From Chlamydoabsidia padenii (lineage: Eukaryota > Mucoromycota > Mucoromycetes > Mucorales > Cunninghamellaceae): 64,000 nt of DNA. The first letter of the stretch is position 1. Every line of letters starts with the position of its first letter. The translations under genes and the position numbers were made by a program. The notes below the pieces were generated by a model. That model ran no database searches. It saw only the letters and a list, made by a program, of their open reading frames with translations, and was not told the DNA's origin. Positions 1 through 11,581 of the stretch are shown here, one piece after another. The stretch is from contig JAIWND010000002.1 of assembly GCA_025330725.1 (NCBI GenBank), positions 1,978,501-2,042,500 on the forward strand, given 5' to 3'.

Positions 1-213
1 CTAAACCATCCAGCAACACGTACACTGTGCAATGCATCTAGATACATGCATGTATGTGTCCTTTTAAATAGTTCCCCCCATAGATTTTTTTCTAGATTAA
101 AAAAAAAAAAAAGAAGACTTTATTTAAAACAATAACAATAAACAATGAAGAGTAGTGGTAATACAAGGAGCTATAAGTAAGAGGAGGGAGGGGGAATATA
201 TTTATAAAAGAAT

Positions 214-701
214 CTAAGCAAACATGGTGATTTGAGTGACATCGTCTTCATTGGTGGCAACAGAATCAGATGGATGATTCATGGCATAATATCTAGGGAT
301 GATCAATGATCTGGTGGCGACGCGAGCTTCTTGTTCAGGGTTATGAGTGATCCAAATACAAGTTCGTTTTTTTAATGTTGCTTCCACTAGTAATGTCGAT
401 TCTGGATCCAATGCTGAAGTAGGTTCTACAATTGAAGGTTAGTTAGTTGGTAAGTATTCCCTTTTTTTTTCTTCTTCTTCTTCTTCTTTTCCATCATGTC
501 TTACCATCCAACAATAACACTTCAGGATTCAAGGCAAGTGCAATGGCCAGTGCACATCTTTGCATTTCCCCACCTGATAGATTACTATTAAAATATGTAC
601 CAGTAAGTATGGGTGGATCTAAAACCTTCTTTGATTTACCTCCAGCTTTCTGTAAAATGAGATTCAGACAAGTGCCATTCCATACCAATTTTAGTCTAAA
701 A

Positions 702-739
<38 letters not shown>

Positions 740-1208
740 ATTAGTTTCATACCCCCCCCCTTTGTCCCTTTATTATTACTTACAGGATCACCAAATGATT
801 TGCCTTTTTGTGCCTGGAATTTCTTGGCCATTTCAAAGAGGTCCATTGGGGTACCAGGATGTACAGCAGCACGTTGAGGGACATACATGACTTTGGACCG
901 CCAAGTAGGAATACCATAGTCACTTGCTTTCTTACCATGTAACGTTGAAGTACCATCTTCATAAGGTACAAGTTCCGCCAGGCATTTCAAAAGAGTTGTT
1001 TTCCTAAGTAGAAGAAGAAGAAAAAGAAGATCAGTTATTGTAGCAAGTCAGGGAAGGGGAGTGTTGTTCATGTTTTCTTTTTTCTTTACCCAGCACCACT
1101 TGGACCTCGTAAGATCAAGACATCTCCTTTTTCTACAGAGAGATTGATGTCTCTGAATAACCAACGGTCATTGGCTAGTTTCATGGAGATACCTTTTGCT
1201 TCAAACAT
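214..1208 (-). CDS. Half-size ABC ATPase (nucleotide-binding subunit)
   Basis: Five exons (1090..1208, 784..1003, 640..695, 505..584, 214..425) join to 228 aa. All ABC ATPase motifs are visible: Walker A GPSGAGKT at residues 35-42, a Q-loop (YVPQ), signature LSGGE at 134-138, Walker B LLLDEPTSALD around 155-165 and the H-loop His186 (WITH). No membrane segments are present, so it is a free nucleotide-binding subunit like bacterial YbbL/FetA and plant STAR1, which pair with a separate permease; no permease lies in this window. The substrate is unknown. The first ATG downstream of the promoter motif at 1317 gives the start. It is divergent from the LAMMER kinase gene, 691 bp away. Family assignment is firm; the YbbL/STAR1 affinity is inferred from size and motif spacing. 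Confidence 0.87.
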
Positions 1209-1899
1209 GTGATTTGGTTGATAATGTGAAAAGAGAAAGAAGAAGGGCAGAAATTAAAAATCCCCCCAATTATAATCTTCAAAAAAAAAAAAAAAAAAAA
1301 AAAGAGTCGGATAAAGATTTAAATCCCGATAAACACAGGAAGCCCGTTTTTGATATATGATACAGAAAAAAACAAGGAGTATTTACCAGTAACTCACTAA
1401 ACCATGGCCATCGATCAACTCTATTCCACTGAAGGGTGAAAGGAGGGCGGGGGGGGGTAAGACAGTTTATCATACTCAACCATGTACAAATCATCATGAT
1501 GTCCTCTTATTTTTGAATATCCGACCAGTGGTGGAAAAAAAAAAAAAAGAGAGGCAGGCTCCCAATTTTGGACGTTTCTTTTCTTACCTTCCTTTCCTTT
1601 TTACTTCATACTTTTTTTTTATCTTGTATTACACGTCTTCCTCCTATTTTTTACTTCATATTTGACTCACAACTGTGTGAATTTGGTCTTGCTCATCCTT
1701 ATCACTTTTATTGATCGACATTGTTTGTTAAAAGGTAAACAAAATCTTCCCTCCTTTATAACCACTCTTCTTTAACTTGTAGTATTGTTATTTTGAAATC
1801 CCTTAGCTACTTTATATATATATAGATATATATATTGATACAACACTCTATATATTCTTTTTTACAAAACAAAACAACAACTTTGTCTTTTGCTCCACG
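1209..1899. other. Divergent intergenic region
   Basis: Intergenic DNA between the ABC ATPase (-) and the LAMMER kinase (+). It holds poly-A and poly-T runs (1280-1303, 1535-1548), one copy of the dispersed motif at 1317-1328 and a TA-rich stretch at 1813-1834 just upstream of the kinase. No gene seen. Confidence 0.7.
1317..1328 (+). promoter_or_regulatory. Dispersed motif ATTTAAATCCCG
   Basis: Exact match to the motif NTTNAAA[T/C][C/G]CCG that recurs through the window. It lies about 110 bp upstream of the ABC ATPase start codon (gene on the minus strand). Confidence 0.5.
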
Positions 1900-1989
1900 A
1901 TGGCCAGTATGACTACAACATCCGTCCCCATGCTAAAGCGAAAACGGGACGAAGGGGATAACGACACTGTCCCCAACAATAACAATGAC

Positions 1990-2055
<66 letters not shown>

Positions 2056-3948
2056 AGGAACAAGAACTGGGAAAAGGACTTTTACAAGAATGGATATCCC
2101 TCTGAAGTGATTGTTATTGAAGACTCACCTACTCCACCACCAAACAGTCATCATGAACACCAGTATCCATATAACAATCCCAGTCAATACCAATACAACA
2201 ATGGTTCTTCTCTATCATCATCCACTAGTCATTACCCCACTCAACAGCCATCAACTCGAATGGATCTTGCTCCGGCGGGTGATCAACCAGGTATATCTTA
2301 CTCGTCACTATCGAAACACCCACGTATGTATCCTTATGGCGTGGTATCACCTAATCAATCCTCCTATGCGACCACTTCTCCAGCTACCACAGCTGCCTTC
2401 CAAGCATCCAACAAACGGGCTCGTGAACAACATCAAGAAGATATCTCATCATCAATAAACAAACGAAGGAAGGATGTCTCTTATTTACGATTGGATCCTG
2501 GTAAGTTCATCAAAATATAAAGGGGGGGAGGGATGAATCTTTATTAATCTCTCTCTATCTATCTTTCAACAGCTGGACATTATTCTATCCTACCCACCAA
2601 TACTACTACTACTACTACACCAACATCCACTACATCCAGTGTTACTGCTATTCCTCCACCAAATGCAAACTCTAATACTACTTCTACTCTAACCCAACTG
2701 AATCCACCGCTTAACAAGGTAAATAGCTTACAAGGCATATAAAGTCATATTACTAACATTTATTGTTTATTTTTAGAATTATGATGATAAAGATGGACAT
2801 TATATTATCAGACTCAACGAATCATTGACCGCTCGATGTAAGTAAACCATAATAATTGGAAAACAATGGTACTAACCTTTTTTTTTTTTTTTTTTTTGTT
2901 AGACAAAATCATGCGACTGTTGGGACAAGGGACATTTGGAAAGGTGGTGGAATGCTATGATCGAGTGCGTCGGACATTTTGTGCAGTCAAGGTGATTCGT
3001 GCTATACCAAAATACCGTGATGCCAGCAAAATCGAAATCAGGGTGCTCAATACCCTTAAAGAACATGATCCCTTGAATCTAAAGTAAGTACAAGACAAGA
3101 AAAGAATAAAATGGGAAAAAACAGTCAGAATTAACTCTCTCATCCTATAGCAAATGTATTCACTTGCTGGAATGGTTTGATTATCGCAATCATATTTGTA
3201 TGGTCTTTGAATTATTGGGTCAATCAGTCTTTGATTTCTTGAAATCCAATCACTTTAAACCATTCCCTCCACACCATATCCAACAATTTGCCAAACAACT
3301 ATTAACAAGCGTAGCCTGTAAGTAGTGACAATTACATAAAACATAACATTAGTATACTCATCTCTTCTTTTATATATATATATAGTCCTTCATGATCTCA
3401 AGTTAATACATACGGATTTGAAACCGGAAAACATCTTATTGGTTAATCCTGTTAGTCATTATGGAGCTGGTGGAGTAAGTAGAAGGATCAAAATGAAATC
3501 TGGAATGTTTGTACTAATCTCTTCGAATATATTTATAGAACAAACAATCACTTATTTTGGAAGACACGGATATACGATTGATTGATTTCGGGTCAGCTAC
3601 ATTCGAAAGAGATTATCACTCCTCAGTGGTCTCTACTAGGCATTATAGAGCTCCTGAAATCATAATAGGTAAAGTAAAAGTTACAATATCATCATCATCA
3701 TCATCATCATCATTAATCATTTTATCTTGTCATTGTATTAGGTATGGGCTGGTCCTATCCATGTGATATCTGGTCTATTGGCTGTATCCTTGTAGAATTC
3801 TATACTGGTGATGCTTTATTCCATACTCATGACAATTTGGAACACTTGGCCATGATGGAAGCAGTTATTGGTACTATCCCTCCTGCTATTACTCGACGGG
3901 CAAGGTAATTTAAATCATAATTGTTAATCTTATTGTCATTTAAATCAA

Positions 3949-3979
<31 letters not shown>

Positions 3980-4272
3980 ACTAGTCGGGAAGGACAAAAG
4001 CTTTTTAAAGACACCAAATTGAGATACCCTGATACCAAAACTACTCGTCAAAGCCGTCAATATGTCCGTAATATGAAGCCTATCAACGTAAGTCATTATG
4101 ATGGAAAATGGATCTTGGACTAACTCTATCTTATCTTTATTAGCAATTGATCAATCCTACCGACCCTCTTAACACAGAATTCCTGGACCTGATACAAAAA
4201 ATGCTGGTTTATGATCCCAATACTAGAATAACTGCTCGGGAAGCACTTCGACACCCCTTTTTTACTGCATAG
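1900..4272 (+). CDS. LAMMER (CLK/Kns1/Lkh1-type) dual-specificity protein kinase
   Basis: Ten exons (1900..2500, 2573..2718, 2777..2837, 2903..3083, 3151..3317, 3386..3474, 3539..3668, 3742..3904, 3985..4087, 4144..4272) encode 589 aa. The first 265 residues are low complexity (poly-Asn at about 27-50, then P/S/T/Q-rich) with basic KRKR and KRRK patches that could be nuclear signals. The kinase domain runs from about 270 to the end: GQGTFG at 277-282, Lys299, HTDLKPEN at 394-401, DFG at 431-433. The family hallmark reads [11 protein letters not shown] at 492-502, with Ala where the canonical EHLAMMER has Arg. LAMMER kinases phosphorylate SR splicing factors and act in growth and stress signalling. 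Catalytic residues are intact, so it should be active. Confidence 0.95.
1988..2050 (+). repeat. (AAT)n microsatellite coding poly-Asn
   Basis: About 20 AAT units in frame inside the LAMMER kinase exon 1. They give a poly-Asn run, and on the opposite strand a spurious poly-Leu frame. Length is probably polymorphic between strains. Confidence 0.9.
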
Positions 4273-5280
4273 TCTCCCCCACCCCACTCCACTCTTTTAT
4301 TATTATCATTACGTGCCTCGGCTAATGACACATTCCACTTGTTTACATTCTCATTCATGCATCTCCTTCTATAATATAATCTTGTCTTTTTTATAATAAA
4401 AATTTGATACATTTGAACACATGGTTGTTCTATATTATTGTAATCATATGCAGGTCCTGGGCTTTTCGGGATTTGAAGCCTGATCTCGTATAATCGTACA
4501 AAGCTTAATTGCATATATGTCTCGATAGGTCGATCCCCCTCCCCCCCCCCTTTTTTTTTTCTTGTTGCTCGATGAATGGGCTTTAATCTTTTGAATAAAT
4601 GGATGTATGGGAATCATCGGGTTGTTTATAGTAAACTAATAGGTACTTTATATGTCTCTTTTATGTGATCGGAGAGGACCATTAATATCCTTGGTGCGAT
4701 GATCATAATAAACTCTACCTGTTTTTGGCATCACCACTCGTGAAATGAAATGAAAAACCAAGCTATCATAGTGTATCTGCCACTTTTTTTTTTTTTTTTT
4801 TTTGCTCATGTCTAAATAGATCAGCCATTTAATGACATGGATTTTATTATCTATTGCGGATAATCTACTATACAAGGTTCAGAATGATATACGTCGACCC
4901 CTATTCCGAGTTCGATGAATTAATTTAAAACTCCGACAAGGGGTCTCGCGGAACTGTCAAAGAATGATGGAACATCAATATGTCATATTATTTGATTCTT
5001 CCTTACTTTAATGGAGAGAAGCAGTTATGTTGTTACTATTAACTTTGTATTATTGAGGATACATGCGGGATCAAAGTTGGTTGGTTGGTGTATTTGGCGG
5101 ATGTCAAAATTTCTGATCAATGTGTCACAGGGCCTATAATTTAATTGAGTTGAGCGACCAAAAAGAAAAAAATCCATCTTCTCTTTCTTTCCCACTTTAC
5201 TCTCTTTTTCTTTACCTCTCCCTTCATTTAACTCGACCCATTCCTTTCTTTTTATATTCTTATAACTACTCTACTTTATA
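4273..5280. other. Intergenic region
   Basis: The 3' flank of the LAMMER kinase (TA-rich, with AATAAA-like stretches near 4397 and 4593) and the promoter of the Kre9-like gene, which ends in a CT-rich tract at 5175-5225. One copy of the dispersed motif occurs at 4467-4478 (minus orientation). No gene seen. Confidence 0.6.
4467..4478 (-). promoter_or_regulatory. Dispersed motif CTTCAAATCCCG
   Basis: Exact match to the recurrent motif, read on the minus strand. It is 800 bp from the next start codon, so it is not obviously a proximal promoter element here. Confidence 0.35.
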
Positions 5281-6097
5281 ATGGTATTCAAATCCACTTT
5301 ATTCTTGTCATTTGCCTTGGTCCAAATGGCTTTGGCTTCCACTGTGACCATCATCAAACCCAAAGCTAAGGATGTCTGGCACGCTGGCCAAGTGGTTGAA
5401 TTCAAATGGTATGTAATCTACTCTAGGTGAAAACGTCTACTCACTTTTATTTTTTTTATTTTATTTTTTTTGTCCTTGTCTTTATAGGACAAGTGAAGCT
5501 ACTACACCTGCTCACAAAGGAAACGGCACGGAAAAGACTCACAAAAACCACCATCACAACGATATGCTATCTATTGCTCTGGCCACCGGTCCTTCTCAAT
5601 CACTTACTATTGATCGTGTGATTGCTTCCAATGTCAACAGCACCAAAGGTACCTACAAGTGGAGAATCCCCAAGAATATCAACACCACCAAGAAATATGT
5701 CATTGAAATTGGTCCTAATGCTAAGGATATTGCTTTTGCTGGTAAGTCCCCCCCCCAAAAAAAAAGGGGAGGGAGCACTGTATGATGAAACTCATTCTTT
5801 TTGTTTGTAGGTTATGTTACTATCATCAAAGCTCCTAAAACCACCAAATCCGTCGCCAGCTCCAGCAAACCCACCAAAACCCATTCTGTCAAGCCTACTT
5901 CGATCGCCACCTCCACTCGAACCAAGAAACATGAACCTACCGTTGTTTGTATTACTGTGCCCAACAAGAATGGTGTGGGATCAACTGTCAAATGTCATCC
6001 TCAACCTGAAAAATCACACAAGTCTTCCTCTGTCAAGAAACATCATCCTCCTTCAACTATTGATATTCCCTCTACTAACGCCTCTCCCACCGTCTAA
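5281..6097 (+). CDS. Secreted Kre9/Knh-like Ser/Thr-rich protein
   Basis: Three exons (5281..5408, 5488..5741, 5811..6097) give 222 aa. Residues 1-19 form a classical signal peptide ending in MALA. The mature N-terminal half starts STVTIIKP and carries the WHAGQVVEFKW and YVIEIG stretches typical of the Kre9/Knh1 N-terminal domain found in Ser/Thr-rich GPI-anchored wall proteins. The C-terminal 100 residues are S/T/K/P/H-rich and likely O-glycosylated. It ends DIPSTNASPTV with no hydrophobic tail, so no GPI attachment signal is visible and the protein is probably soluble or wall-associated. Kre9-family proteins act in beta-glucan assembly; the role here is inferred only from the domain. Confidence 0.85.
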
Positions 6098-6555
6098 TAT
6101 AAAAAAAAAGGTCTTGGGAGTGGTTAACAGAAAAATATAGATTGTACTCCTTCCCCCACATCTTTTTTTTATAGCGTAGTGTATTCCTTGTTTGTGTTAT
6201 TTATTTACTTTGCTCTTTTGATTTGACAAAACACAAATACCAATAAAGAAACCAGTGTATACACATCATACTATTGTCCATTTTTAGTCTATACTTTTTT
6301 TTATTGTTGATAAACTGGATGTTTATATATAAAAAAGGGTTCACAATAACAAAAGTAAATCAAAGTTCATAATACAAAGATCATGTTTGGTTTATTTGAT
6401 AGATCTACCACTATACTATACTATACCCATGATAACTACTGTGTCCTAACTATTACTATGTATTAAATAGAGGGCGGGATGGATCAATGACAAGCTGTCA
6501 TACTACCCCTAGGTCCGTCCGTATTGATATCATTCGTTGTTACTGCTGCGCTGTA

Positions 6556-6886
6556 TTATGTTGCCTTGATTGTTGATCCACTAGAGACACTATAACTGAA
6601 AGTGAGCAAGACGGGTTATCATTATGAGAGGACACGGGACATTCTTCATTATACCTATGTATCAAGAGCTATTTCCTTTTTTTTTTTTAGTTACCGTATA
6701 TACGAACCCCCAGTTTTCCTTCTTTCTATAGTCCTCTTACCGATCAGTTGATTTGTCCAAGGAGCGGGGCGGGACCAGGAGGTACATCGCTGTCGTGATT
6801 AAACACACCATCGATAGTATCCACCCACACGTGGGAATCCACCCCAAAGTGTAATGTTGAGTATTCCAAAAGCATCCAAGTGTCAT
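6556..6886 (-). CDS. Possible small two-exon gene (uncertain frame)
   Basis: Two minus-strand frames overlap here. Model 1: exons 6741..6886 and 6556..6595 with clean donor and acceptor give 61 aa with one likely membrane segment (WILSMVCLITTAMYLLV) and a C-terminus GSTIKAT. Model 2: an unspliced 43-aa frame at 6744..6875 is acidic, with segments such as DSHVWVDTIDGV, and its codon use resembles the neighbouring genes. A putative 5' UTR donor lies near 7041. I recognise neither product. At most one frame is real, and both may be chance. Confidence 0.22.
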
Positions 6887-7688
6887 TATTTAGCTAATGC
6901 CCCGTTGGCTGTCATGTTTCTTTTGCTGGGTAGAGTGGATCGAATCGCCCTAGACTATCGAATGAGTTCGGATTTCATATAAAATAGAAGAGTTGGGTAA
7001 TTGTCACACAGGTAGTTAGCTGTGTTGTTTAAAATTACTTACCTCACACTTGTCTTGTCGTGGAATGTGTGTATGTGTAGCGTTGCTTGTAATGCTGGAG
7101 TGGAAGTAGGTCGATAAAAGTGAAATTAGGTAAAGAAAGAAAAAAAAAATCAAGGAGGCAAAATAATCCCCCCCCCCACACACACACACACCCCAAAAAA
7201 AAAGAGCGACGTTTTAAATTCAAATTCCGATTAATGGCAGTGGCAACTTTACGAAGGGCAACCGTTAGGAGTATTGAAATGAAAAACTATATAATATACA
7301 GCGCAATATACTCAAAAAAGATTAAAGTGCCCATATCCAATGAATATTTGCACATGATGAGTCGTTTTCTAGATATATGCATTTCCGTTCAACTCAGTAT
7401 ATGCAAAATTCATGCAAACTGAACCAAATAGTCAACTTGCATAAGAATCACGCTGGTAAGAGTGTTTTTTTCAAATCACGGAGGCACATATCAGGGGATA
7501 AAATATGATTCTATTAGATACAAATATTTATATACGTATAGATAGACATTTGTCCTTATGGTTTTATAGAGAGAAATAGGGGAGGGCGGTTGTGCTAGTA
7601 AATTAGCTCCTCCTCCTCCTCCTCCTCCTCCTTTGTTCCTCCCCTTTTTTAATGAAAATCAGAAAAAGTTTAATCACACTGACTTCTT

Positions 7689-7719
<31 letters not shown>

Positions 7720-7778
7720 TTTTTTTTTCTTCTTCTTTCTTTTCCTTCTCCGAAAAAAAAAGGGTCAATTATCATATC
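6887..7778. other. Intergenic region upstream of the CorA gene
   Basis: No convincing gene. It contains a C/CA-rich patch at 7169-7192, a near-match to the dispersed motif at 7218-7229, a (TCC)n run at 7606-7633, a (CT)n run at 7687-7711 followed by poly-T to 7729, directly ahead of the CorA gene. Such pyrimidine tracts just upstream of start codons recur in this window (also before SMC2 and the M28 peptidase). Confidence 0.6.
7606..7633 (+). repeat. (TCC)n microsatellite
   Basis: About nine TCC/CTC units, some 150 bp upstream of the CorA gene start. Confidence 0.9.
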
Positions 7779-9661
7779 ATGACTCGATCAAGTGAAATCA
7801 ATATCCACATACCTGATGATGATCGATCATCCAGTATAGCTTCTTGTTTTGTTGATAATAACACCAATAGTGAAGAAAGATACAATAGCGGTACGACTGG
7901 TCGGGGAGGAAGTGTCGACAGTGGACTTGCTAGAAATGGTAGCCTCAGATCGGAGGTGTTGAAAAATTATCAGCCAATGAAATTGGATCAACTATTTAAA
8001 GACCGCCCTTCTTTTGCAGAACAAGATATTTGTTTCCCCTCTCCTTCTTGTCTTTCTACATCCACATCCCCTCGATCCTCTTGTCCTTCTTACCCATATC
8101 ATAATACAACTACAAAACAGCCACATCCTAACCAGCAACGACGACAGCAACAACAACAACAGCAACAGCAACAGCAATTTGATAAGGACGCACTTCAATT
8201 ATTCCGCTCTCACCACACCAATGTTGAAAAACTACCAGTGGATAACTCTGAGAAAAGGCTCAGTCTTTATGGTGATAATCATGTATTGGTAATGCTTTTT
8301 TTTTTAAAAAAAAAAAAAGAATTCAACAAAAGGTAAATGATAAGGATGACCATTTATCACTAAACTCTCTTGTTGCTTGTTTTTTTTTTTTTGTAGACAC
8401 AACCTATTGAAGACGATACTCCACGTTTTGTTTACTATCACCCTGAAACTGGACGACTACAAGGAAAAACGCTCTTTGATCTTCCCAATAACTGTGAACA
8501 CCCTGGAACGACGATTGACGATCTTTTAAACAAGGAAAATCATTGGCTTGATATCACCAGTCCATCGCAATCAGAAATGCATGCCATCAGCCAGGTAAGT
8601 CATTGGGGTTAAAAATGAACGGATACTAACTAATTAGACCTTTATTGTCACCTATAAATAGATATTTGGGATTCATCCACTGACAACTGAAGATATCATC
8701 AACCAAGAAATACGGGAAAAGTGTGATTCGTTTCGGAACTACCTTTTTGTTTGTTACCGCGCCTTTGTCCATGACGATCATGTACTGAAACCTATTAGTT
8801 TCTATAACGTGGTATTCAAGCATCATCTATTAACGGCAAGTAAATAAAAGACACAATGCTTAGTTTTATGGTTGATATTAAAATAATAACCTTATCTTTT
8901 TATAGATTCATTTTGGAAAGGTACCTCACGTGGACTATGTACAACAAAGAGTGGAACAACTTCAGGCCTATATCACTGTAGTACCGGATTGGATCAATTA
9001 TGCTATTATAGACGAAGTAACTGACAGCTTTGCACCACTCATACATCAAATCGAACACGAAGTAGAAACTCTAGACGATGTGGTCCTTCATTCACCAAAC
9101 TCAACATCTATCGATCAAACTGAAATGGTATCCCGGATTGGATTCTGTCGAAAACGTGTCATGCAAATGCTTCGTCTCTTGTCCAGTAAATCGGATGTCA
9201 TTCGTGCCTTGGTCAAACGGTTTGAAGAACGTAGTGCTACTTTACCACATTTACCTCGTGATCAATACGCACATCAGCAACAACATCCGTTACCCCAACA
9301 TCATCATCAACAACAACATTACCATCAATCACCTCAACAACAACAACATATTACAAATGACAATATAGCATCAATTATAGACACTTTCCATATCACTCAA
9401 AAAGGTGGTGGCGAATCCATCTCTAGCAATACGACAATTAAATCACCACCAGTATTGAACACGATGATTCCACCATCAACACTACATCAAGACCTATTTG
9501 ATTCTGCCATATTACAACACCCAAAGAAAGGTTCTTACTCTTATGCAGCAACCTGGACTGATGTGGAAGAAGATGGAAGGATTCTACCCGATGTTGGACT
9601 GTACCTGGGGGATGTACAAGGTAAAAGTAAAACCTAGTCATGCATGTATACATTGTCCATT

Positions 9662-9710
<49 letters not shown>

Positions 9711-10200
9711 AGATCATATTGTCACTATGCTACAGAACCTGAATCATTACGAAACATTACTGGCAAGGACCCATACCAATTACCTGGCCAAGATATCCAT
9801 TGAATTAACTCAAACTTCCAACTCAACTAACCTTGTCATTGGACGACTGACCATATTTGCAACAATCCTATTACCAATGAATCTTGTTACTGGTATTTGG
9901 GGTGAGTAACAACACGAACAACTTCCGAACAAGGTCCTAATGAAAATAATGATTACTAATTTGATATCTATATTGGATATAGGTATGAATGTCAAGGTAC
10001 CAGGCGGGGTAAGTCGATGAAAAAAAAAAAAAAGAAAAAAAAAAAAAAAAAAAGTCGAAAATAGAATTGACTGATTGATTTTTTACTGTTTGGATCATTA
10101 GGACTTTGATAATTTGGCCTACTTCTTTTGGATTGTATGTAGTTTAGCAGCCTTTGCTGTATTTGCTTTGACTTTAGCCAGAAAATGGGAACTTTTTTAA
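7779..10200 (+). CDS. CorA-family Mg2+ transporter (Alr1/Mnr2-like)
   Basis: Seven exons (7779..8288, 8397..8594, 8662..8835, 8906..9620, 9713..9901, 9983..10008, 10102..10200) encode 636 aa. Intron 3 begins GCAAGT, a GC-AG intron; the splice is needed to join VVFKHHLLT to IHFGKVPH. Residues 1-170 are a Ser/Gln-rich cytoplasmic extension with poly-Gln. The CorA domain follows, then two C-terminal membrane helices: TM1 about 575-596 ending in the invariant pore motif GMN (596-598), and TM2 about 608-630. A His/Gln-rich loop coded by about 9260-9350 interrupts the helical stalk region. The ending RKWELF is typical of fungal Alr/Mnr2 proteins. Plasma-membrane (Alr) or vacuolar (Mnr2) location cannot be told from sequence. 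Confidence 0.95.
9665..9706 (+). repeat. Poly-T tract in a CorA intron
   Basis: 42 consecutive T forming most of the pyrimidine tract before the exon 5 acceptor of the CorA gene. Confidence 0.9.
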
Positions 10201-11058
10201 TAAAAACCTATAACATCTTGACCATCTATGGGGATGACTTGTCAATGTATGTACATATCTTGTGATTGGATCTATTTTTATGCAATGGTAGAGGGGATAT
10301 TATAGGGGTTACATAAAAAAAAAAAAAAAAAGTTTGGATATGGAAAACTAGACCTTCGTCGTTGAGTCAGACCATTTACTTCAGATTGTCTCCATTATAT
10401 GCATCCGCAAGTCTCGGAAGATGCCTATTGAGGAAAGTATCATTTGCATGAATGAAAGATGGACTATATTAACAGAGCAATACCTTACTTTTACATAACA
10501 CCCCTTTGGCCCCTTACTCTCCCTGATGTTGTGCATAAGCTCATACTCAGCAGTTAACAAAAAGGGTGTTCTGGAATTGTCTTTCTGTTCTTAGTTAGGC
10601 GACTGGGACTTGAATTCTTCTTTGTAGTTTATTTTCCCCCTTCAGTACGCTCTTATCTAATAAAATCCCGTCTTTGTGTTTCTGCATTACCCCTGGTTAT
10701 CCTTTGTGTGCCACATGTTTCAAAGCATACTTTTAGATCCAAACCTAGAACATATATTTTCATATCCCGCTTCCTGACCACTTTTTTTTTTTTTTTTTCT
10801 CAAAAGTTGAACTTTACACAAGCTATTCTTATTTCACAAAATCATAGAACTGTTGGGAATGAGGTCTTTGACTTTGACCAGATTTTGAAGTGGACAGGTC
10901 CTGTAGACCTTTACATTTGCAAATACATTCATAAAGGTTGAATCTATCAAAAAGATTCTGGTGCTCACTACTCTATTATCAAACAAAACCTACTTTTACT
11001 ACCCTTGTTGCCATAACTCATACCAGTTATAGCCTCAGCAGAACTTTGGTAAAAGTGA
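10201..11058. other. Intergenic region downstream of the CorA gene
   Basis: Holds the 3' flank of the CorA gene, a poly-A run at 10314-10331 and a poly-T run at 10783-10798. I see no supported gene; the frames around 10700-10940 are interrupted by the T tract and lack any recognisable protein. Confidence 0.55.
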
Positions 11059-11130
11059 TGCATTGACGAGCCTTTCCCTTCCCCGAAAAATCACGTAAAT
11101 TGAACTCCCGGCAGGTTTTGAAAGAACAAA

Positions 11131-11341
11131 CTTATTGCAAACCCCGCCTGCTCTTGCCTGGGATCTTGAGAGAGCTCTACTGCCTTGATGGACAAGTGAA
11201 GCTAATGACAAAAGCGACCATGAGCATTCCTTAGCCTATTTCCAACAAATTTTACATAATGGCCAATATACCAAATACCTTGTATGGAGCAGTATAGCTT
11301 CAAGATCGTTTCAACCTGACTTTTGTAAAAAAAAAAAAAAA
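11131..11341 (+). repeat. Direct repeat copy A
   Basis: First member of the tandem pair; ends in a poly-A run at 11327-11341. Begins near AAACCCCGCC, itself resembling the 3' half of the dispersed motif. Confidence 0.6.
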
Positions 11342-11372
11342 GCTCCAGAATGAAAATTGACACACAAGACAA

Positions 11373-11581
11373 AACTTAATTCAAAACCCGCTTACTCTCG
11401 CCTTGAATCTCAAGTGGGCCTTACTACTTTAATGACCTAGTGATGCTAATGAAAAAAGTGACCATGTGCATTCCTTAGCCTAGCTCCAACAAACTTTACA
11501 TAATGGCCAATATACCAAGTGCACTGTATGGAGCAGTTTAGCCTTAAGATCGGTTTACCCTGACTTTTGTGAAAAAAAAAA
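11373..11581 (+). repeat. Direct repeat copy B
   Basis: Second member, about 75-80 percent similar to copy A by eye; ends in a poly-A run at 11572-11581 just before the right inverted repeat. Confidence 0.6.

Noticed and set aside
1848..2063. Minus-strand frame coding a long poly-Leu tract
   Set aside because: It is the antisense reading of the (AAT)n run inside the LAMMER kinase exon 1.
7120..7422. Open frame of 100 codons upstream of the CorA gene
   Set aside because: It runs through A, C and CA repeats, has no recognisable protein and no splice context.
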